Shown: one piece after another, positions 17,181 through 25,266 of the stretch
Layout: each line of letters begins with the position of its first letter
Position numbering within the stretch: position 1 is the stretch's first letter
DNA from: a virus
Length of the DNA stretch: 64,000 bases
IMG/VR virus record: IMGVR_UViG_3300022745_000021
Location: 1 to 64,000 of that record
Strand: one strand, 5' to 3'
Translations under genes and position numbers: made by a program
The notes under the pieces: model-generated
Database searches by the model: none
Seen by the model: only the letters and a program-made list of their open reading frames with translations
What the model was told of the DNA's origin: nothing

Positions 17181-17608
17181 TTTCCCGCTTCGACGCCCGT
17201 CATGTCGTTCATCGCCATGAGCTTGCTGCCCAGTTCGGCGATGACCTCCTGCGGGATGGTCGAGAGCACTTCGTCGGTGACGACGGCGTAGCTCTTGCCG
17301 CCCATGTTGCGCTTGAAGGTGCGGAACGGGATGTCGTTGCCGGCGGTGTCCTTGAGGCCGGTCCACCCGCGCAGGCCGAACTGGCAGGCGAGGTAGTACA
17401 GCTGGTTCTGGCCGACCGAGACGTCCACTTCGTCCTCGGGGGCGGTGGGGTTCACCGCGAAGGTGGTGGCGTCGTCCTTGAGGCGGCCCATGACCTTGCT
17501 GTCGAGGGTGCCGAGCTTGAAGGTGGTCGCGCCGTCCTTGCCCGCGTCGGGGTCGAGCTTGGACTGGTAGGCTTCTTCTGCCGAGAGGGTGAGACCGATG
17601 ATTGCCAT
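17177..17608 (-). CDS. G: Tail assembly chaperone G
   Basis: A 143-residue protein between the major tail protein region and the tape measure. Its position, size and the slippery site at its very end identify it as the G-type chaperone that coats the tape measure during tail assembly. The ATG has an AGGAGA site just upstream. Sequence similarity alone would not name it; the call rests on order and the frameshift. Confidence 0.8.
   Translation of the reverse strand: MAIIGLTLSAEEAYQSKLDPDAGKDGATTFKLGTLDSKVMGRLKDDATTFAVNPTAPEDEVDVSVGQNQLYYLACQFGLRGWTGLKDTAGNDIPFRTFKRNMGGKSYAVVTDEVLSTIPQEVIAELGSKLMAMNDMTGVEAGN
17180..17186 (-). other. Programmed -1 frameshift slippery site GGGAAAC
   Basis: In the chaperone frame the sequence reads GCG GGA AAC TAA, so the heptamer has the X XXY YYZ phasing needed for tandem slippage and is followed at once by the stop codon. 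Slippage enters the open T frame. The lambda G/GT site is GGGAAAG. Confidence 0.85.
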
Positions 17609-17613
17609 GATAC

Positions 17614-17829
17614 CTATCTCCTAGGTTGCTTGGTGGGTTTGGGGGTTCGGTTGGGTCTGGGGGTGTTCTTGGTGACGCGGCGCCGGTCGATGTACGTGCC
17701 GGGGACGACGTCCACGATGCCCTGCGCTTCACTGGCGGTCAGGCACACGTCGTAGATGCGCAGATTGTCGCCCTCGGGGGTGAGGACGTTCATCCGCTGC
17801 ATGACGATGTAGACCTTGATCTCGAACAT
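17614..17829 (-). CDS. Small protein of the tail module
   Basis: A 71-residue protein beginning MFEIKVYIV, with a basic, Pro/Thr/Arg-rich tail (last 20 residues). It lies between the major tail protein and the chaperone gene. No family recognised. A GAGACCC-type site precedes the start. The hairpin at 17853-17891 lies just upstream, so its transcription may depend on read-through. Confidence 0.65.
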   Translation of the reverse strand: MFEIKVYIVMQRMNVLTPEGDNLRIYDVCLTASEAQGIVDVVPGTYIDRRRVTKNTPRPNRTPKPTKQPRR

Positions 17830-17852
17830 GTCGGGTCTCGCCAGTGGAGGGG

Positions 17853-17891
17853 AGCGCCCCGGTGCAACTGGTTGCAACCTTCCGGGGCGCT
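17853..17891 (-). terminator. Hairpin after major tail protein gene, with GTTGCAAC pair in the loop
   Basis: A perfect 10-base stem (AGCGCCCCGG with CCGGGGCGCT) encloses a loop that is itself the dispersed GTGCAACTGGTTGCAAC element. It starts 26 bases beyond the stop codon of the major tail protein. There is no T run, so it could attenuate or protect the 3' end rather than fully terminate. Confidence 0.6.
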
Positions 17892-17916
17892 GGATGGGCG
17901 GCGGTGCCGGGGCGGA

Positions 17917-19155
17917 TCAGCCGAAGTGGAACATCACTTCGTCGTTGCCGGCGTAGCGGGCGAACTGCATGCCCACGTCGTACATGCGGTTGTTGTTGCT
18001 GTCCGAGTAGCCCAGCGACGACGTCTGGACGCGCGGGCCGAACAGCGACACGGTGTTGCCCACGGTGTTGCCGATGCGGGCGAAGAACGCCTTCTGGTCG
18101 CCGGTCTGGTAGTCGCCCCAGAACGCGTGCGTGCCCTCGGTCGTCGCTTCGGGCTGCAAGCCGCCCTGCGGGGTGCGGTCCTGCAAGGTGTAGCCCCGGA
18201 AGCCGAGCGGTGCGTTGGCGTCCTCGCGGACACCGGCCTGCAAGGACAGGTTGAAGCTGATCTGCTTGATGACCAGCGAGGCATCCTTGCCCATGGTGAC
18301 CAGTGCGTCCTGAAACAGCGCCGGCAGCTTTTGCTCGAACACGAGACCGGTCGGCAGCGCCGCATCGACCACGTCGTTGTGCACGCCCATGAAGGTGAAC
18401 TCGGCGGTGACGATGCCGCCCGCGTCCGCCGTGAACTGGAACGTGCCGACGGCGCCGGTGAGCTTGTGCTTGATGCCCTCGTAGTAGACCTCGATCGTCG
18501 CGGTCTCGAAGCCTTCCGACACCGGCACCAGCTTGACGCCGATCGGCCACACCATGACGGTGAAGCGGTCGCCGATGGCAAGGTTGGTCGTGATGGTCGG
18601 GGTGATCGTCGCGCCGCTGGTGCCCAGCGAGATCGCGCCGCTGGCCGCGATGTTGGTCGATGCCGTGCCGTAGTCGGGGTTGTTCGGGGTCACGGTGAAC
18701 TTGGCCGCCGCCGCGTTGCCGCCGGTGGTGCAGGTCAGGTCGAACATCACCGGCTCGGTGTTGTTGGGGGTGCCGCCCGACGCCCACGTCGCCGCGCCCG
18801 CGTTGTTCGCGCCGCCGAACACGTTCGAGACGCGGTCGGCCGTGGTCGAGCACGGCAGCAGCGCGAAACCGCAAGCGCGGAACAGGCGTGCGAGCTTGGC
18901 AGCATCGGCGGTCAGGCCGGTGGCGAGGCCGTTCGAGCGGATTTCGTGCTTGAAGGTCACCTGCCCGAGCCGGCGGCCGATCATGAAGGGGAACGGCGAC
19001 AGGTCAGCCTTCGAGAACTTGCGCTCGATCTTCTGCATGTCGGACGTGTACTTCGGGTCCTCGACCAGCATGGCGTCGCTGGCGGCGGACAGGGTCGCGG
19101 CGGTTCCGGGGGTGCTCTCGATGCCCATGAGCAATGCGGCGAGGGTGTAAAGCAT
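17917..19155 (-). CDS. Major tail tube protein
   Basis: A 412-residue protein, placed between the tail terminator and the chaperones. It is rich in Thr, Gly and hydrophobic beta-type sequence, with an Ig-like middle section (about residues 110-200), as in tube proteins carrying extra domains. The ATG at 19155 has AGGAG at 7-base spacing; an in-frame ATG at 19161 is too close to that site. Usual tube proteins are 200-250 residues, so this one likely includes an added domain. Confidence 0.85.
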   Translation of the reverse strand: MLYTLAALLMGIESTPGTAATLSAASDAMLVEDPKYTSDMQKIERKFSKADLSPFPFMIGRRLGQVTFKHEIRSNGLATGLTADAAKLARLFRACGFALLPCSTTADRVSNVFGGANNAGAATWASGGTPNNTEPVMFDLTCTTGGNAAAAKFTVTPNNPDYGTASTNIAASGAISLGTSGATITPTITTNLAIGDRFTVMVWPIGVKLVPVSEGFETATIEVYYEGIKHKLTGAVGTFQFTADAGGIVTAEFTFMGVHNDVVDAALPTGLVFEQKLPALFQDALVTMGKDASLVIKQISFNLSLQAGVREDANAPLGFRGYTLQDRTPQGGLQPEATTEGTHAFWGDYQTGDQKAFFARIGNTVGNTVSLFGPRVQTSSLGYSDSNNNRMYDVGMQFARYAGNDEVMFHFG

Positions 19156-19157
19156 CG

Positions 19158-19634
19158 TCATTCTCCTATCAGGCGGCAGGGGTCGCCGTACATGTGTCGG
19201 TATCGGACGGTGACGTAGATCGCGCCGCCGACGACAGTCTCGGTTTCGGCCTCGATTTCGCTGTCGGAACCTGTCACCTGCAAATGTAGGCACAGCCCGT
19301 CCAATTGCGAGTGGGCGAACAGCGTTTTCTCGATGTCGGCCAACATGAGGTTCACAAACGTCGCCGGGCTTTCCCCGACGTACGCGCGCACCTCGAACTC
19401 GATCGACAGGTCGAGCGCCTTCTCGATGGCGAGGCTGACCGGGCTACTCCGCTCGTGGCCCTCGACCAGTGCGAGCACCGTCTTGAGCTTGCGGTCGTTG
19501 TCGGAAATGCGCGCGCGGATCACGCGCTCCCAGATCAGCCCCGGCTCGCCGCCGATGTCGGTGGCCGCCTCGAACAGGGTCTTGAGCGTGGTCAGGATGC
19601 GCTCGCGCACGGGGACAGGGGCAGGTGTGGTCAT
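19158..19634 (-). CDS. Tail terminator / gpU-like protein
   Basis: A 158-residue protein directly upstream of the major tail gene. Its size, place and an N-terminal helix followed by alternating beta strands fit the tail terminator family (gpU-like) that caps the tube. The stop codon lies 2 bases before the preferred start of the major tail gene, so the two are translationally coupled. Named by order rather than by a clear motif. Confidence 0.65.
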   Translation of the reverse strand: MTTPAPVPVRERILTTLKTLFEAATDIGGEPGLIWERVIRARISDNDRKLKTVLALVEGHERSSPVSLAIEKALDLSIEFEVRAYVGESPATFVNLMLADIEKTLFAHSQLDGLCLHLQVTGSDSEIEAETETVVGGAIYVTVRYRHMYGDPCRLIGE

Positions 19635-19644
19635 GGCTGGGGTC

Positions 19645-20343
19645 TCACCACTGGATTTTGTCGATTGTGGCGGCGATGGCGGCCATCACCGATGCTTCGT
19701 ACTGGGTCGCGTACAGGTCCCAGACGTTGGGGATGCCTTTGAGGCGGCCCGGGATGCGCACGCTGGTTTTCAGCAGGTACAGCGGCTTGGGTTTGCCGTT
19801 CGGACCTTTGATGCAGATGAGGAGGTTGCCGCGCTTCGAGCGGATCACGAACGTGCCCTGCCAAGCGCGCGAGGACGACTTGAGCGGCACGCCCCGGCCA
19901 TCGCAGGCAGCAGGCAGCGGGATCGTCAGGTAGCGCGACCGCTTGGCGCGGATCACCCCGCCGTCGAGGTGGATGCCGAACACGCCCACGTTCACTTGCG
20001 CGGAAATGCCGTCGATGGTCGGCGCGGGCGTGACCTTGGCGGACTGCTTGAAGCGCTCCATCAACCCGCCCGAGCGGCGCTGGAGGCGGTCGGTATCGTT
20101 CACTAGCTGGCCGTTCCACGGCAGCTTCCCGTGGACTTGCTCGACGTAGCGCACCACCTTGTTGAGGTGTTCGTTTGCAGCGCGTTGCACGCCGACGGCC
20201 GATGCGTCGATCGCCTTGGTCAGCTGGTCGGCGATGTACGCCCCCCAGTTGTCGTCGGGCGCGAACGTCGAGCCGCCGATGGTGACGCTCATAACGTCGG
20301 CAGGGGAAATCCCCGCGCTGGTCGCCGTGAGCGTGTCGGCCAT
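19645..20343 (-). CDS. Tail completion / head-tail joining protein (gpZ or HK97 gp10 position)
   Basis: A 232-residue protein between the connector and the tail terminator. Its helical N-terminal region (QL.KAIDASA..VQRAANEHLNK) followed by beta-rich sequence is typical of proteins that complete the tail at its head-proximal end. Its start overlaps the connector stop (TGATG). Function inferred mainly from order. Confidence 0.6.
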   Translation of the reverse strand: MADTLTATSAGISPADVMSVTIGGSTFAPDDNWGAYIADQLTKAIDASAVGVQRAANEHLNKVVRYVEQVHGKLPWNGQLVNDTDRLQRRSGGLMERFKQSAKVTPAPTIDGISAQVNVGVFGIHLDGGVIRAKRSRYLTIPLPAACDGRGVPLKSSSRAWQGTFVIRSKRGNLLICIKGPNGKPKPLYLLKTSVRIPGRLKGIPNVWDLYATQYEASVMAAIAATIDKIQW

Positions 20344-21026
20344 CAGCCCCTCCCGGTCAGCACGCCGCGATAGTCGAGCAGCAGCGGCATGGCTTCCATG
20401 GGCAGGCCGTAGCTGTTGGGCTTGGCCTTGTTCTTGTCGCCGTCTCCGGTCGATCCGGCGGTGTCGGGCATCACCCGGTTCCACAGGTGGATCGCGGTGA
20501 GGATCGCGGCGCGTTTGAGGTCGGGGGCGAGGTCGCCCAGCGCGGCCGACAATGTCTCGTCGTCGCCGATCGCGTAGCCGGCGGTGTACGTCACCTTGAG
20601 CGTCGAGCGGCCCTGCCGCGTCGGGTAGGTGAGCAGCACGCGGCGCAGGTCGGTGTCAAGGAAGTAATACTCCTGCGGGAGCACGGTCTCGTCACCAAAC
20701 AGGCGGTGCGGGTCATAGCGGACCGTGACGGGCTGTTCTGCGTCGATGTTCATGCCCGACAAGGGCAGCACCTGTTCGCTGGTCACGGTGTGCGAGGCGT
20801 TGTTGGTGCCCCAGTCGTCGCCGTAGAGGTCAATCCCGCGCATGTAGCTTTCGCGGGCATTGTGCAGTTCGGTGCGTTCGGCGCGGGTGAAGCTCTGCCG
20901 GCATTCGCTTTCGATCAGCTTGCTCGCGGCGGCGATGCTGTCGGTGATCCGCTGGTCGTAGGCGGTGTTGTTCTCGCGGATGGAGAGCAGCGGCTTCACG
21001 TCAGCGATGGAGATCAAGCGGGCCAT
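20343..21026 (-). CDS. Head-tail connector (gp6-like)
   Basis: A 227-residue protein. The N-terminus (ISIADVKPLL......YD..I...IAAASKLIESECRQSFTR) matches the HK97 gp6-like connector family, whose helices form the ring below the portal. The C-terminal helix contains ...LKRAAILTAIHLWNR, also typical. Confidence 0.8.
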   Translation of the reverse strand: MARLISIADVKPLLSIRENNTAYDQRITDSIAAASKLIESECRQSFTRAERTELHNARESYMRGIDLYGDDWGTNNASHTVTSEQVLPLSGMNIDAEQPVTVRYDPHRLFGDETVLPQEYYFLDTDLRRVLLTYPTRQGRSTLKVTYTAGYAIGDDETLSAALGDLAPDLKRAAILTAIHLWNRVMPDTAGSTGDGDKNKAKPNSYGLPMEAMPLLLDYRGVLTGRG

Positions 21027-21065
21027 GACGGAAACTCCCCCGGCGAAAAACGGTTGCGCGGCGAA

Positions 21066-21095
21066 CGGGCGGCCGGGGTGATCCCGCGCCGCCCG
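21066..21095 (-). terminator. GC-rich hairpin after 21108-21401
   Basis: Inverted repeat CGGGCGGC / GCCGCCCG with a further inner CGGGG/CCCG pairing, located just beyond a stop codon. It lacks a T run, so termination is uncertain. Confidence 0.4.
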
Positions 21096-21107
21096 CCGGT
21101 GTTCGGG

Positions 21108-21401
21108 TCAGATGGCCTCGAACTTGAACTTCTGCCGGTACTCGGTGCTGGCGTCGTCATCGCCGTCGGTCACGGTCACGCCGTCCACGGCATGTTCTTC
21201 AAGGTAGTCCTTGACCACGCCGCTGATGGTGACGGGAACGCCGGCCTTGAAGCGCAGGATGCGCGTGCCGTCGCCGCTGACGTTGTAGGCATAGTTCGCG
21301 CCGCGCACGAGCGTGGCCTTGAACTTGCGCTCGGCCTTGTCCGCCTTGACGCGGGTGCGCGCGGGGACTTCGGCGGGCGGGTTGGTGGTTTCATCGGACA
21401 T
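21108..21401 (-). CDS. Small head-module protein, unknown
   Basis: A 97-residue protein with a Pro/Thr/Lys-rich N-terminus and a beta-type core (GTRILRFKAGVPVTISG). It sits between the connector and the 210-residue head gene. No family recognised; by position it may be a head or neck component. Confidence 0.65.
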   Translation of the reverse strand: MSDETTNPPAEVPARTRVKADKAERKFKATLVRGANYAYNVSGDGTRILRFKAGVPVTISGVVKDYLEEHAVDGVTVTDGDDDASTEYRQKFKFEAI

Positions 21402-21454
21402 CGGGATACCCTTTCAAAGTGCAACCCGCTGCAACGCGGGCTGGGGATTGCCGG

Positions 21455-22087
21455 TTACGCGGCGGTGGCATCCTTCCCGGCAACAGGCGCCGAGACAGGA
21501 ATTTCGGGAATTTCGGCGTTGACCAGCGCGGCCATGGTGGCGAGCGCGTCGGCCCAGCGCTGGAACGCGGCGGCAAGCTCGGTCACGGCGACGCCCGGCA
21601 GGACGCGGGCATGCGCGGGCAGTTCAACTAGTGCACCGTCCACCACGGCGAAAGGTCCGCTGACGCGGCAGGCGTAGGGAACCGTCAGGCCCTTGGCCTC
21701 GGCGTAGCGCGCCACGTGGTAGGCGCAGGTCTCGATCATGCCGTTGACGACGAGCCGGATGGTGTTGGCGTCGTAGACGCTCATCGCCTCCTCGTGCTCG
21801 ACCAGTTCGGCCATCGCCGGGATCGCCTCGGGGGCGTTCACCGCGCCGATGACCCCGAGCTTGGCAAGGATCGCCGCGACGCCCTCGCACACGCGCTGGA
21901 AGCCGAGCGTCGCCGAGACGCCGGACGCAGCCCCTTGCGCGGCGGGGTGGAACGCGGGCACGCCCAGCAGCACGTCGCACACGGTGCCGCCCGACTGATC
22001 GGCGAGATTGCGGACCGAGAGCGCGGGCCGCATGCGGGTGCGCGGCGCGGGTGCGTCAGCGTCGGCAATATCGGTGGCGTCGGCCAT
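21455..22087 (-). CDS. Head-module protein of unknown function
   Basis: A 210-residue Ala-rich, largely helical protein; the ATG at 22087 has AGGAG at 7-base spacing. It follows the terminator downstream of the major capsid gene. A run of small hydrophobic residues at about 40-95 may be buried helices. No motif recognised; a role in head completion is inferred only from position. Confidence 0.65.
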   Translation of the reverse strand: MADATDIADADAPAPRTRMRPALSVRNLADQSGGTVCDVLLGVPAFHPAAQGAASGVSATLGFQRVCEGVAAILAKLGVIGAVNAPEAIPAMAELVEHEEAMSVYDANTIRLVVNGMIETCAYHVARYAEAKGLTVPYACRVSGPFAVVDGALVELPAHARVLPGVAVTELAAAFQRWADALATMAALVNAEIPEIPVSAPVAGKDATAA

Positions 22088-22133
22088 GGCGCGTCTCCTG
22101 TCTTGTGCGCTACCCATGTAGGCGGCAACACCC

Positions 22134-22174
22134 AAAAGAAAAGGGGCCGGGCCGCTCTAGGGCGGCCCGGCCCC
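22134..22174 (-). terminator. Strong intrinsic terminator after major capsid gene
   Basis: A perfect 13-base stem (GGGGCCGGGCCGC / GCGGCCCGGCCCC) with a 6-base loop is followed on the minus strand by TTTTCTTTT. This is a textbook rho-independent terminator. It lies 40 bases beyond the capsid stop and would allow high capsid expression with reduced read-through. Confidence 0.9.
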
Positions 22175-22213
22175 CAATCCTTGACCAGCCGGCAGGCTAG
22201 ACGTGTTCATCGC

Positions 22214-23176
22214 TTACGACGCCGACCACGAGCTATCGCCGAGATTGATCGCCTTCGAGATCGCTTCCAGCGCCTCGATCTGCACGTCCACGCGCGCGGT
22301 CAGGACGATCACGACTTCGCGGCTGCGGATGTCGCGGTCCTGCTCGATGCGCAGGTTGCGCTGAACACCGAAGATGATGTTCTGCGGGTTGGTGTAGATG
22401 AACTGCGTGAGCGGCATCAGCGCCGCGCCCTGCATGTTCGAGCCGAGCACCGGGATCGGGGTCGAGCCGGTCAGCAGCGCGTCACCCAGACCGGTGAGGC
22501 GAGCCGACTGCTTGACGCGGTAGTCGCTCTCGATGTCCGGGTGGACGATGAAGGCGTTCGACTGCGTCGCCCGGCGGTAGGCCGTCGGGATTTGCTTCTT
22601 CACCTCGTTGAAAATCTCCGGGCGAACGGGCGCATTGCCGCAGTCGAAGACGTTCATCGAAGCGCGCTTGAGGACGCCGTCCACCAGCGCGAGGTAGGGG
22701 TCGCTCGAACCCTTGTCGCCCAGCAGGATCAGTTCCTCGAAGTCGATCGCAGCGCGGCTGGCGATCAGCGACAGCACGGTGTTCGCCATGCCGCCACGCT
22801 CGATGTTGTCTTCGAGCACTTCGTAGGGGATGCGCACCTCGGCGATGGTTTCCTTGGTGGCGAGCTTGATCTGCCCGGTGGTCGGCGCCGAGCGGTCAGC
22901 CGCACGGACGTACCGGTCGTTGCCGCCGTTGTCGGCCGCGCCGGTGTTGCCGGTGGACGAGTTGCGCGCGGCGCGCATGATGCGCTGGCCCAGACCGATC
23001 TTGTTGATCTCGGCGGTCGGACCCGACATCGGATAAACGCGGCAGGCGTTCAGCAGGGTCGGGCTGTCCATCAGCGTCTGGATGAAGACGTTGTTCTGGG
23101 TGGGGTTGAGCAGACCGCCGTTGTCGGTGATCTCGGCGAGGGCAAGGTCGGCCTTGCGCGAAAGCTGTTCAGACAT
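22214..23176 (-). CDS. Major capsid protein
   Basis: A 320-residue protein downstream of protease and scaffold genes. It has an extended N-terminal arm and the pattern of an HK97-fold subunit: an E-loop-like segment with KLATKETIAEVRIPYEVLED, a long spine helix (ANTVLSLIASRAAIDFEELILLGD) and a C-terminal REVVIVLTARVDVQIEALEAISK segment. It begins MSEQLSRKADL with a GGAG site. It is flanked by an ACACGTGT motif upstream and a strong terminator downstream, suggesting its own expression control. Confidence 0.9.
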   Translation of the reverse strand: MSEQLSRKADLALAEITDNGGLLNPTQNNVFIQTLMDSPTLLNACRVYPMSGPTAEINKIGLGQRIMRAARNSSTGNTGAADNGGNDRYVRAADRSAPTTGQIKLATKETIAEVRIPYEVLEDNIERGGMANTVLSLIASRAAIDFEELILLGDKGSSDPYLALVDGVLKRASMNVFDCGNAPVRPEIFNEVKKQIPTAYRRATQSNAFIVHPDIESDYRVKQSARLTGLGDALLTGSTPIPVLGSNMQGAALMPLTQFIYTNPQNIIFGVQRNLRIEQDRDIRSREVVIVLTARVDVQIEALEAISKAINLGDSSWSAS

Positions 23177-23244
23177 GTCTTGGTACTCCGGGTGGCGGGC
23201 CGGGGGGCGTCCCCGGCAGGCCGATTGTTGGCAAATGCGATGCA

Positions 23245-23258
23245 CCTACACGTGTTGG
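23245..23258 (-). promoter_or_regulatory. ACACGTGT motif upstream of capsid gene
   Basis: CCAACACGTGTAGG on the minus strand, about 70 bases upstream of the capsid start and just after the scaffold stop codon. The same palindrome core recurs in other leaders (13792, 28091, 30064, 32797, 37357, 49431, 60197). Role unknown. Confidence 0.45.
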
Positions 23259-23270
23259 GGGCTGATACCC

Positions 23271-23750
23271 TTAGAAGCCCAGCGCGGCCTTGATCCGGCG
23301 CTGCTCGAAGCGAACGTCGGCTTCCGACTTCTGGGTCTCCACGGGATTGCTGCCTTCCGCCTCGCTGGCGTCTGCGCTTTTCCGGGACGGCACCTCCGTC
23401 GAGGCAACCGGTTCGGACGCGGGCGCAGCCTTCTCGGCGACGATCGCGTCCACACGCTCGGACACGGCCTTGACCGAGCCTCGCATTTCGTCGGCGAAGG
23501 ACGCGAACCACGCCGGGGCGGGTTCGCCTTCGCTCTTGGCGACTTCGGTCGCCGGGGCATCGCCCTCGGCAGCGCCGTCAGCGCCTTCGATCACTTCGGT
23601 GCCGGCGTCCTTGGGGGCTTCGCCGCCCTCGGTCTTCTCGGCGACGGGAGCACCGCCCTCGGCGCCGGCTTCCTTGCCGTCAGCGCCTTCGATCGTGAGC
23701 GCGGCGTCGGCAGCGATCTCGTCAGCGGTCTTTTCGGTCTTGATGGTCAT
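23271..23750 (-). CDS. Nested scaffold protein from internal start
   Basis: An in-frame ATG at 23750 is preceded by GAGGAGAATACC, among the best ribosome binding sites of the head region, and would give a 159-residue acidic protein identical to the C-terminus of the long form. Lambda C/Nu3 uses the same design for protease and scaffold. The start begins MTIKTEK. Confidence 0.7.
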   Translation of the reverse strand: MTIKTEKTADEIAADAALTIEGADGKEAGAEGGAPVAEKTEGGEAPKDAGTEVIEGADGAAEGDAPATEVAKSEGEPAPAWFASFADEMRGSVKAVSERVDAIVAEKAAPASEPVASTEVPSRKSADASEAEGSNPVETQKSEADVRFEQRRIKAALGF

Positions 23751-24554
23751 GGTATTCTCCTCGGGCTTGCCGAATGCCTCGGCCAAATCGTCGGCTTCGA
23801 CGCCAACGAGGGTGGAAAGGATGGTCAGCAGCTGGAGGCCGACGGACTTGAGGTCGTCGATGACGGCCTGACGCGGTGCGGCGTCGTCTTCGTCGTCGGC
23901 GTAGATCACGTCGTAGTTCAGGTCGGACACGAGCCACTTGAGGTCGCGGATCAGGTTGGCGAGGGACGAAATGTTGTAGATCGACTTGAGCCGGGCCTCG
24001 GGGATGCCCGCCGCCTTGGCGCGCGCGATCATCGGCGCGTAGACGTCGCCGAGATTGATCGTCACCTCGGCCGCCGATTTTGCAACCGGCTGCACTTCGC
24101 TGGCCGCGTCCGCGCCCTCGGCGCCGGTCACGTCCTCGCCGCCGCCCGCCGGGGCTTCCTCGGCCGCCTTGAACAGGGTGACGCTGATGCCGCCCAAGTC
24201 GATCGTGCGCACGTCCGCGCCCTCGGGCACGTCGTCGCTCTTGACCGCGTAGTCGCCGGGCGTACCGGTCACCGCGTAGTCGGTGTAGCCGCCGTCGTTC
24301 AGCCACGAGGTGACCGCCGTCATATCGGTGTAGCCTTCGCCCTTGAACGCGAACGCGGCGACGGCGTAGCCCTGCGACTTCATGGTGGTAATCATGGTGG
24401 CAAGCTCCTTGTCGTCGGCGGCTTTCAGGCTTTCGGCCTTGCAGGCATTGAGGGCGGTCTGGTTCGCGCCCGCCTTGCACAGCGACACGCGCATCGGCTT
24501 GGGGGCGGTGAGCGCGGTGGCGATGGCCTTGGTCGAAGTGGCGGTGCGGCGCAT
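23271..24554 (-). CDS. Protease-linked scaffold protein (long form)
   Basis: A 427-residue protein. The N-terminus contains RVSLCKAGANQ..N, resembling sequence found after prohead protease domains. The middle is helical (about 185-260). The last 160 residues are strongly acidic, Ala/Glu/Pro-rich and low in complexity, as in capsid scaffolds, ending in a basic RFEQRRIKAALGF segment that could bind the capsid protein. It lies between the XkdF-like protease and the capsid gene. An internal start gives a shorter form. Confidence 0.7.
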   Translation of the reverse strand: MRRTATSTKAIATALTAPKPMRVSLCKAGANQTALNACKAESLKAADDKELATMITTMKSQGYAVAAFAFKGEGYTDMTAVTSWLNDGGYTDYAVTGTPGDYAVKSDDVPEGADVRTIDLGGISVTLFKAAEEAPAGGGEDVTGAEGADAASEVQPVAKSAAEVTINLGDVYAPMIARAKAAGIPEARLKSIYNISSLANLIRDLKWLVSDLNYDVIYADDEDDAAPRQAVIDDLKSVGLQLLTILSTLVGVEADDLAEAFGKPEENTMTIKTEKTADEIAADAALTIEGADGKEAGAEGGAPVAEKTEGGEAPKDAGTEVIEGADGAAEGDAPATEVAKSEGEPAPAWFASFADEMRGSVKAVSERVDAIVAEKAAPASEPVASTEVPSRKSADASEAEGSNPVETQKSEADVRFEQRRIKAALGF

Positions 24555-24562
24555 GGGGGACC

Positions 24563-25153
24563 TCACAGGGAAAAGCGGTGGGTGTGGTTGTCGAGGCCGG
24601 CAGCCATCGTCTTGCAGCTGCCGAAAATCGCGTGGCGGTGACCGTCGGGCGCGGTGTCGGTGAACCCGCCCTCGATCTTGCCCATCTTGCTCACGTAGAC
24701 GAAGAACGTGTGGTCGTGCGGCTCCAGCTGCGCGCCCTTCTCGGTCACCCCGAAGTGGTCGCGGTAGGTGGTCACCTCGACGTCGCACTCCACGGGAACC
24801 ACCATCGCCTCGAACGAGTAGGCGTTGATCTCGCCGCGCTGGTACTTGTCCCACATGTCGTCCGAGCACTTGACGCCCAGCACCCACGCCCCTTCCGGGT
24901 AGTCGGGATCGCCGGCACGGGCGATGAAGCTCTCGACCGGCACCGAACCGTTCGGCACGCGGTCGTGGTTGGTGTCGATCACCTCGTCGAGCTTCAAGCG
25001 CATGAAGTCGTGCGCCATGGTCTCGATGTCCTCGGCGAACATGAACTCGCCGTAGCTGTCCATCACTTCCGGCGCGTACACGACCCCGTAGACGATCTGC
25101 TTGGCAGCATCCGCCTTGACGATCTGGATCATGCGGGTTTGCGCACGAGACAT
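24563..25153 (-). CDS. XkdF-like prohead protease
   Basis: A 196-residue protein matching the XkdF/peptidase S78-like family. The N-terminus reads QIVYGVVYAPEVMDS.GEFM, followed by a DTNHD motif (His63) and AYSFEAM (Ser113), the likely catalytic pair. It should cleave scaffold and capsid arms during head maturation. The ATG at 25153 has an AAGGGA site. It sits between portal and scaffold, as in PBSX-like heads. Confidence 0.85.
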   Translation of the reverse strand: MSRAQTRMIQIVKADAAKQIVYGVVYAPEVMDSYGEFMFAEDIETMAHDFMRLKLDEVIDTNHDRVPNGSVPVESFIARAGDPDYPEGAWVLGVKCSDDMWDKYQRGEINAYSFEAMVVPVECDVEVTTYRDHFGVTEKGAQLEPHDHTFFVYVSKMGKIEGGFTDTAPDGHRHAIFGSCKTMAAGLDNHTHRFSL

Positions 25154-25266
25154 GATGTCGGTCCCTTCCACGCTCGCGGTACGCGATTGCTTGCCACACA
25201 TGTAGGAAGTACGCCGCGTGTCACAAGAGGGGAGCTTGCAACGAGTTGCAAACTACCCCCCACACA

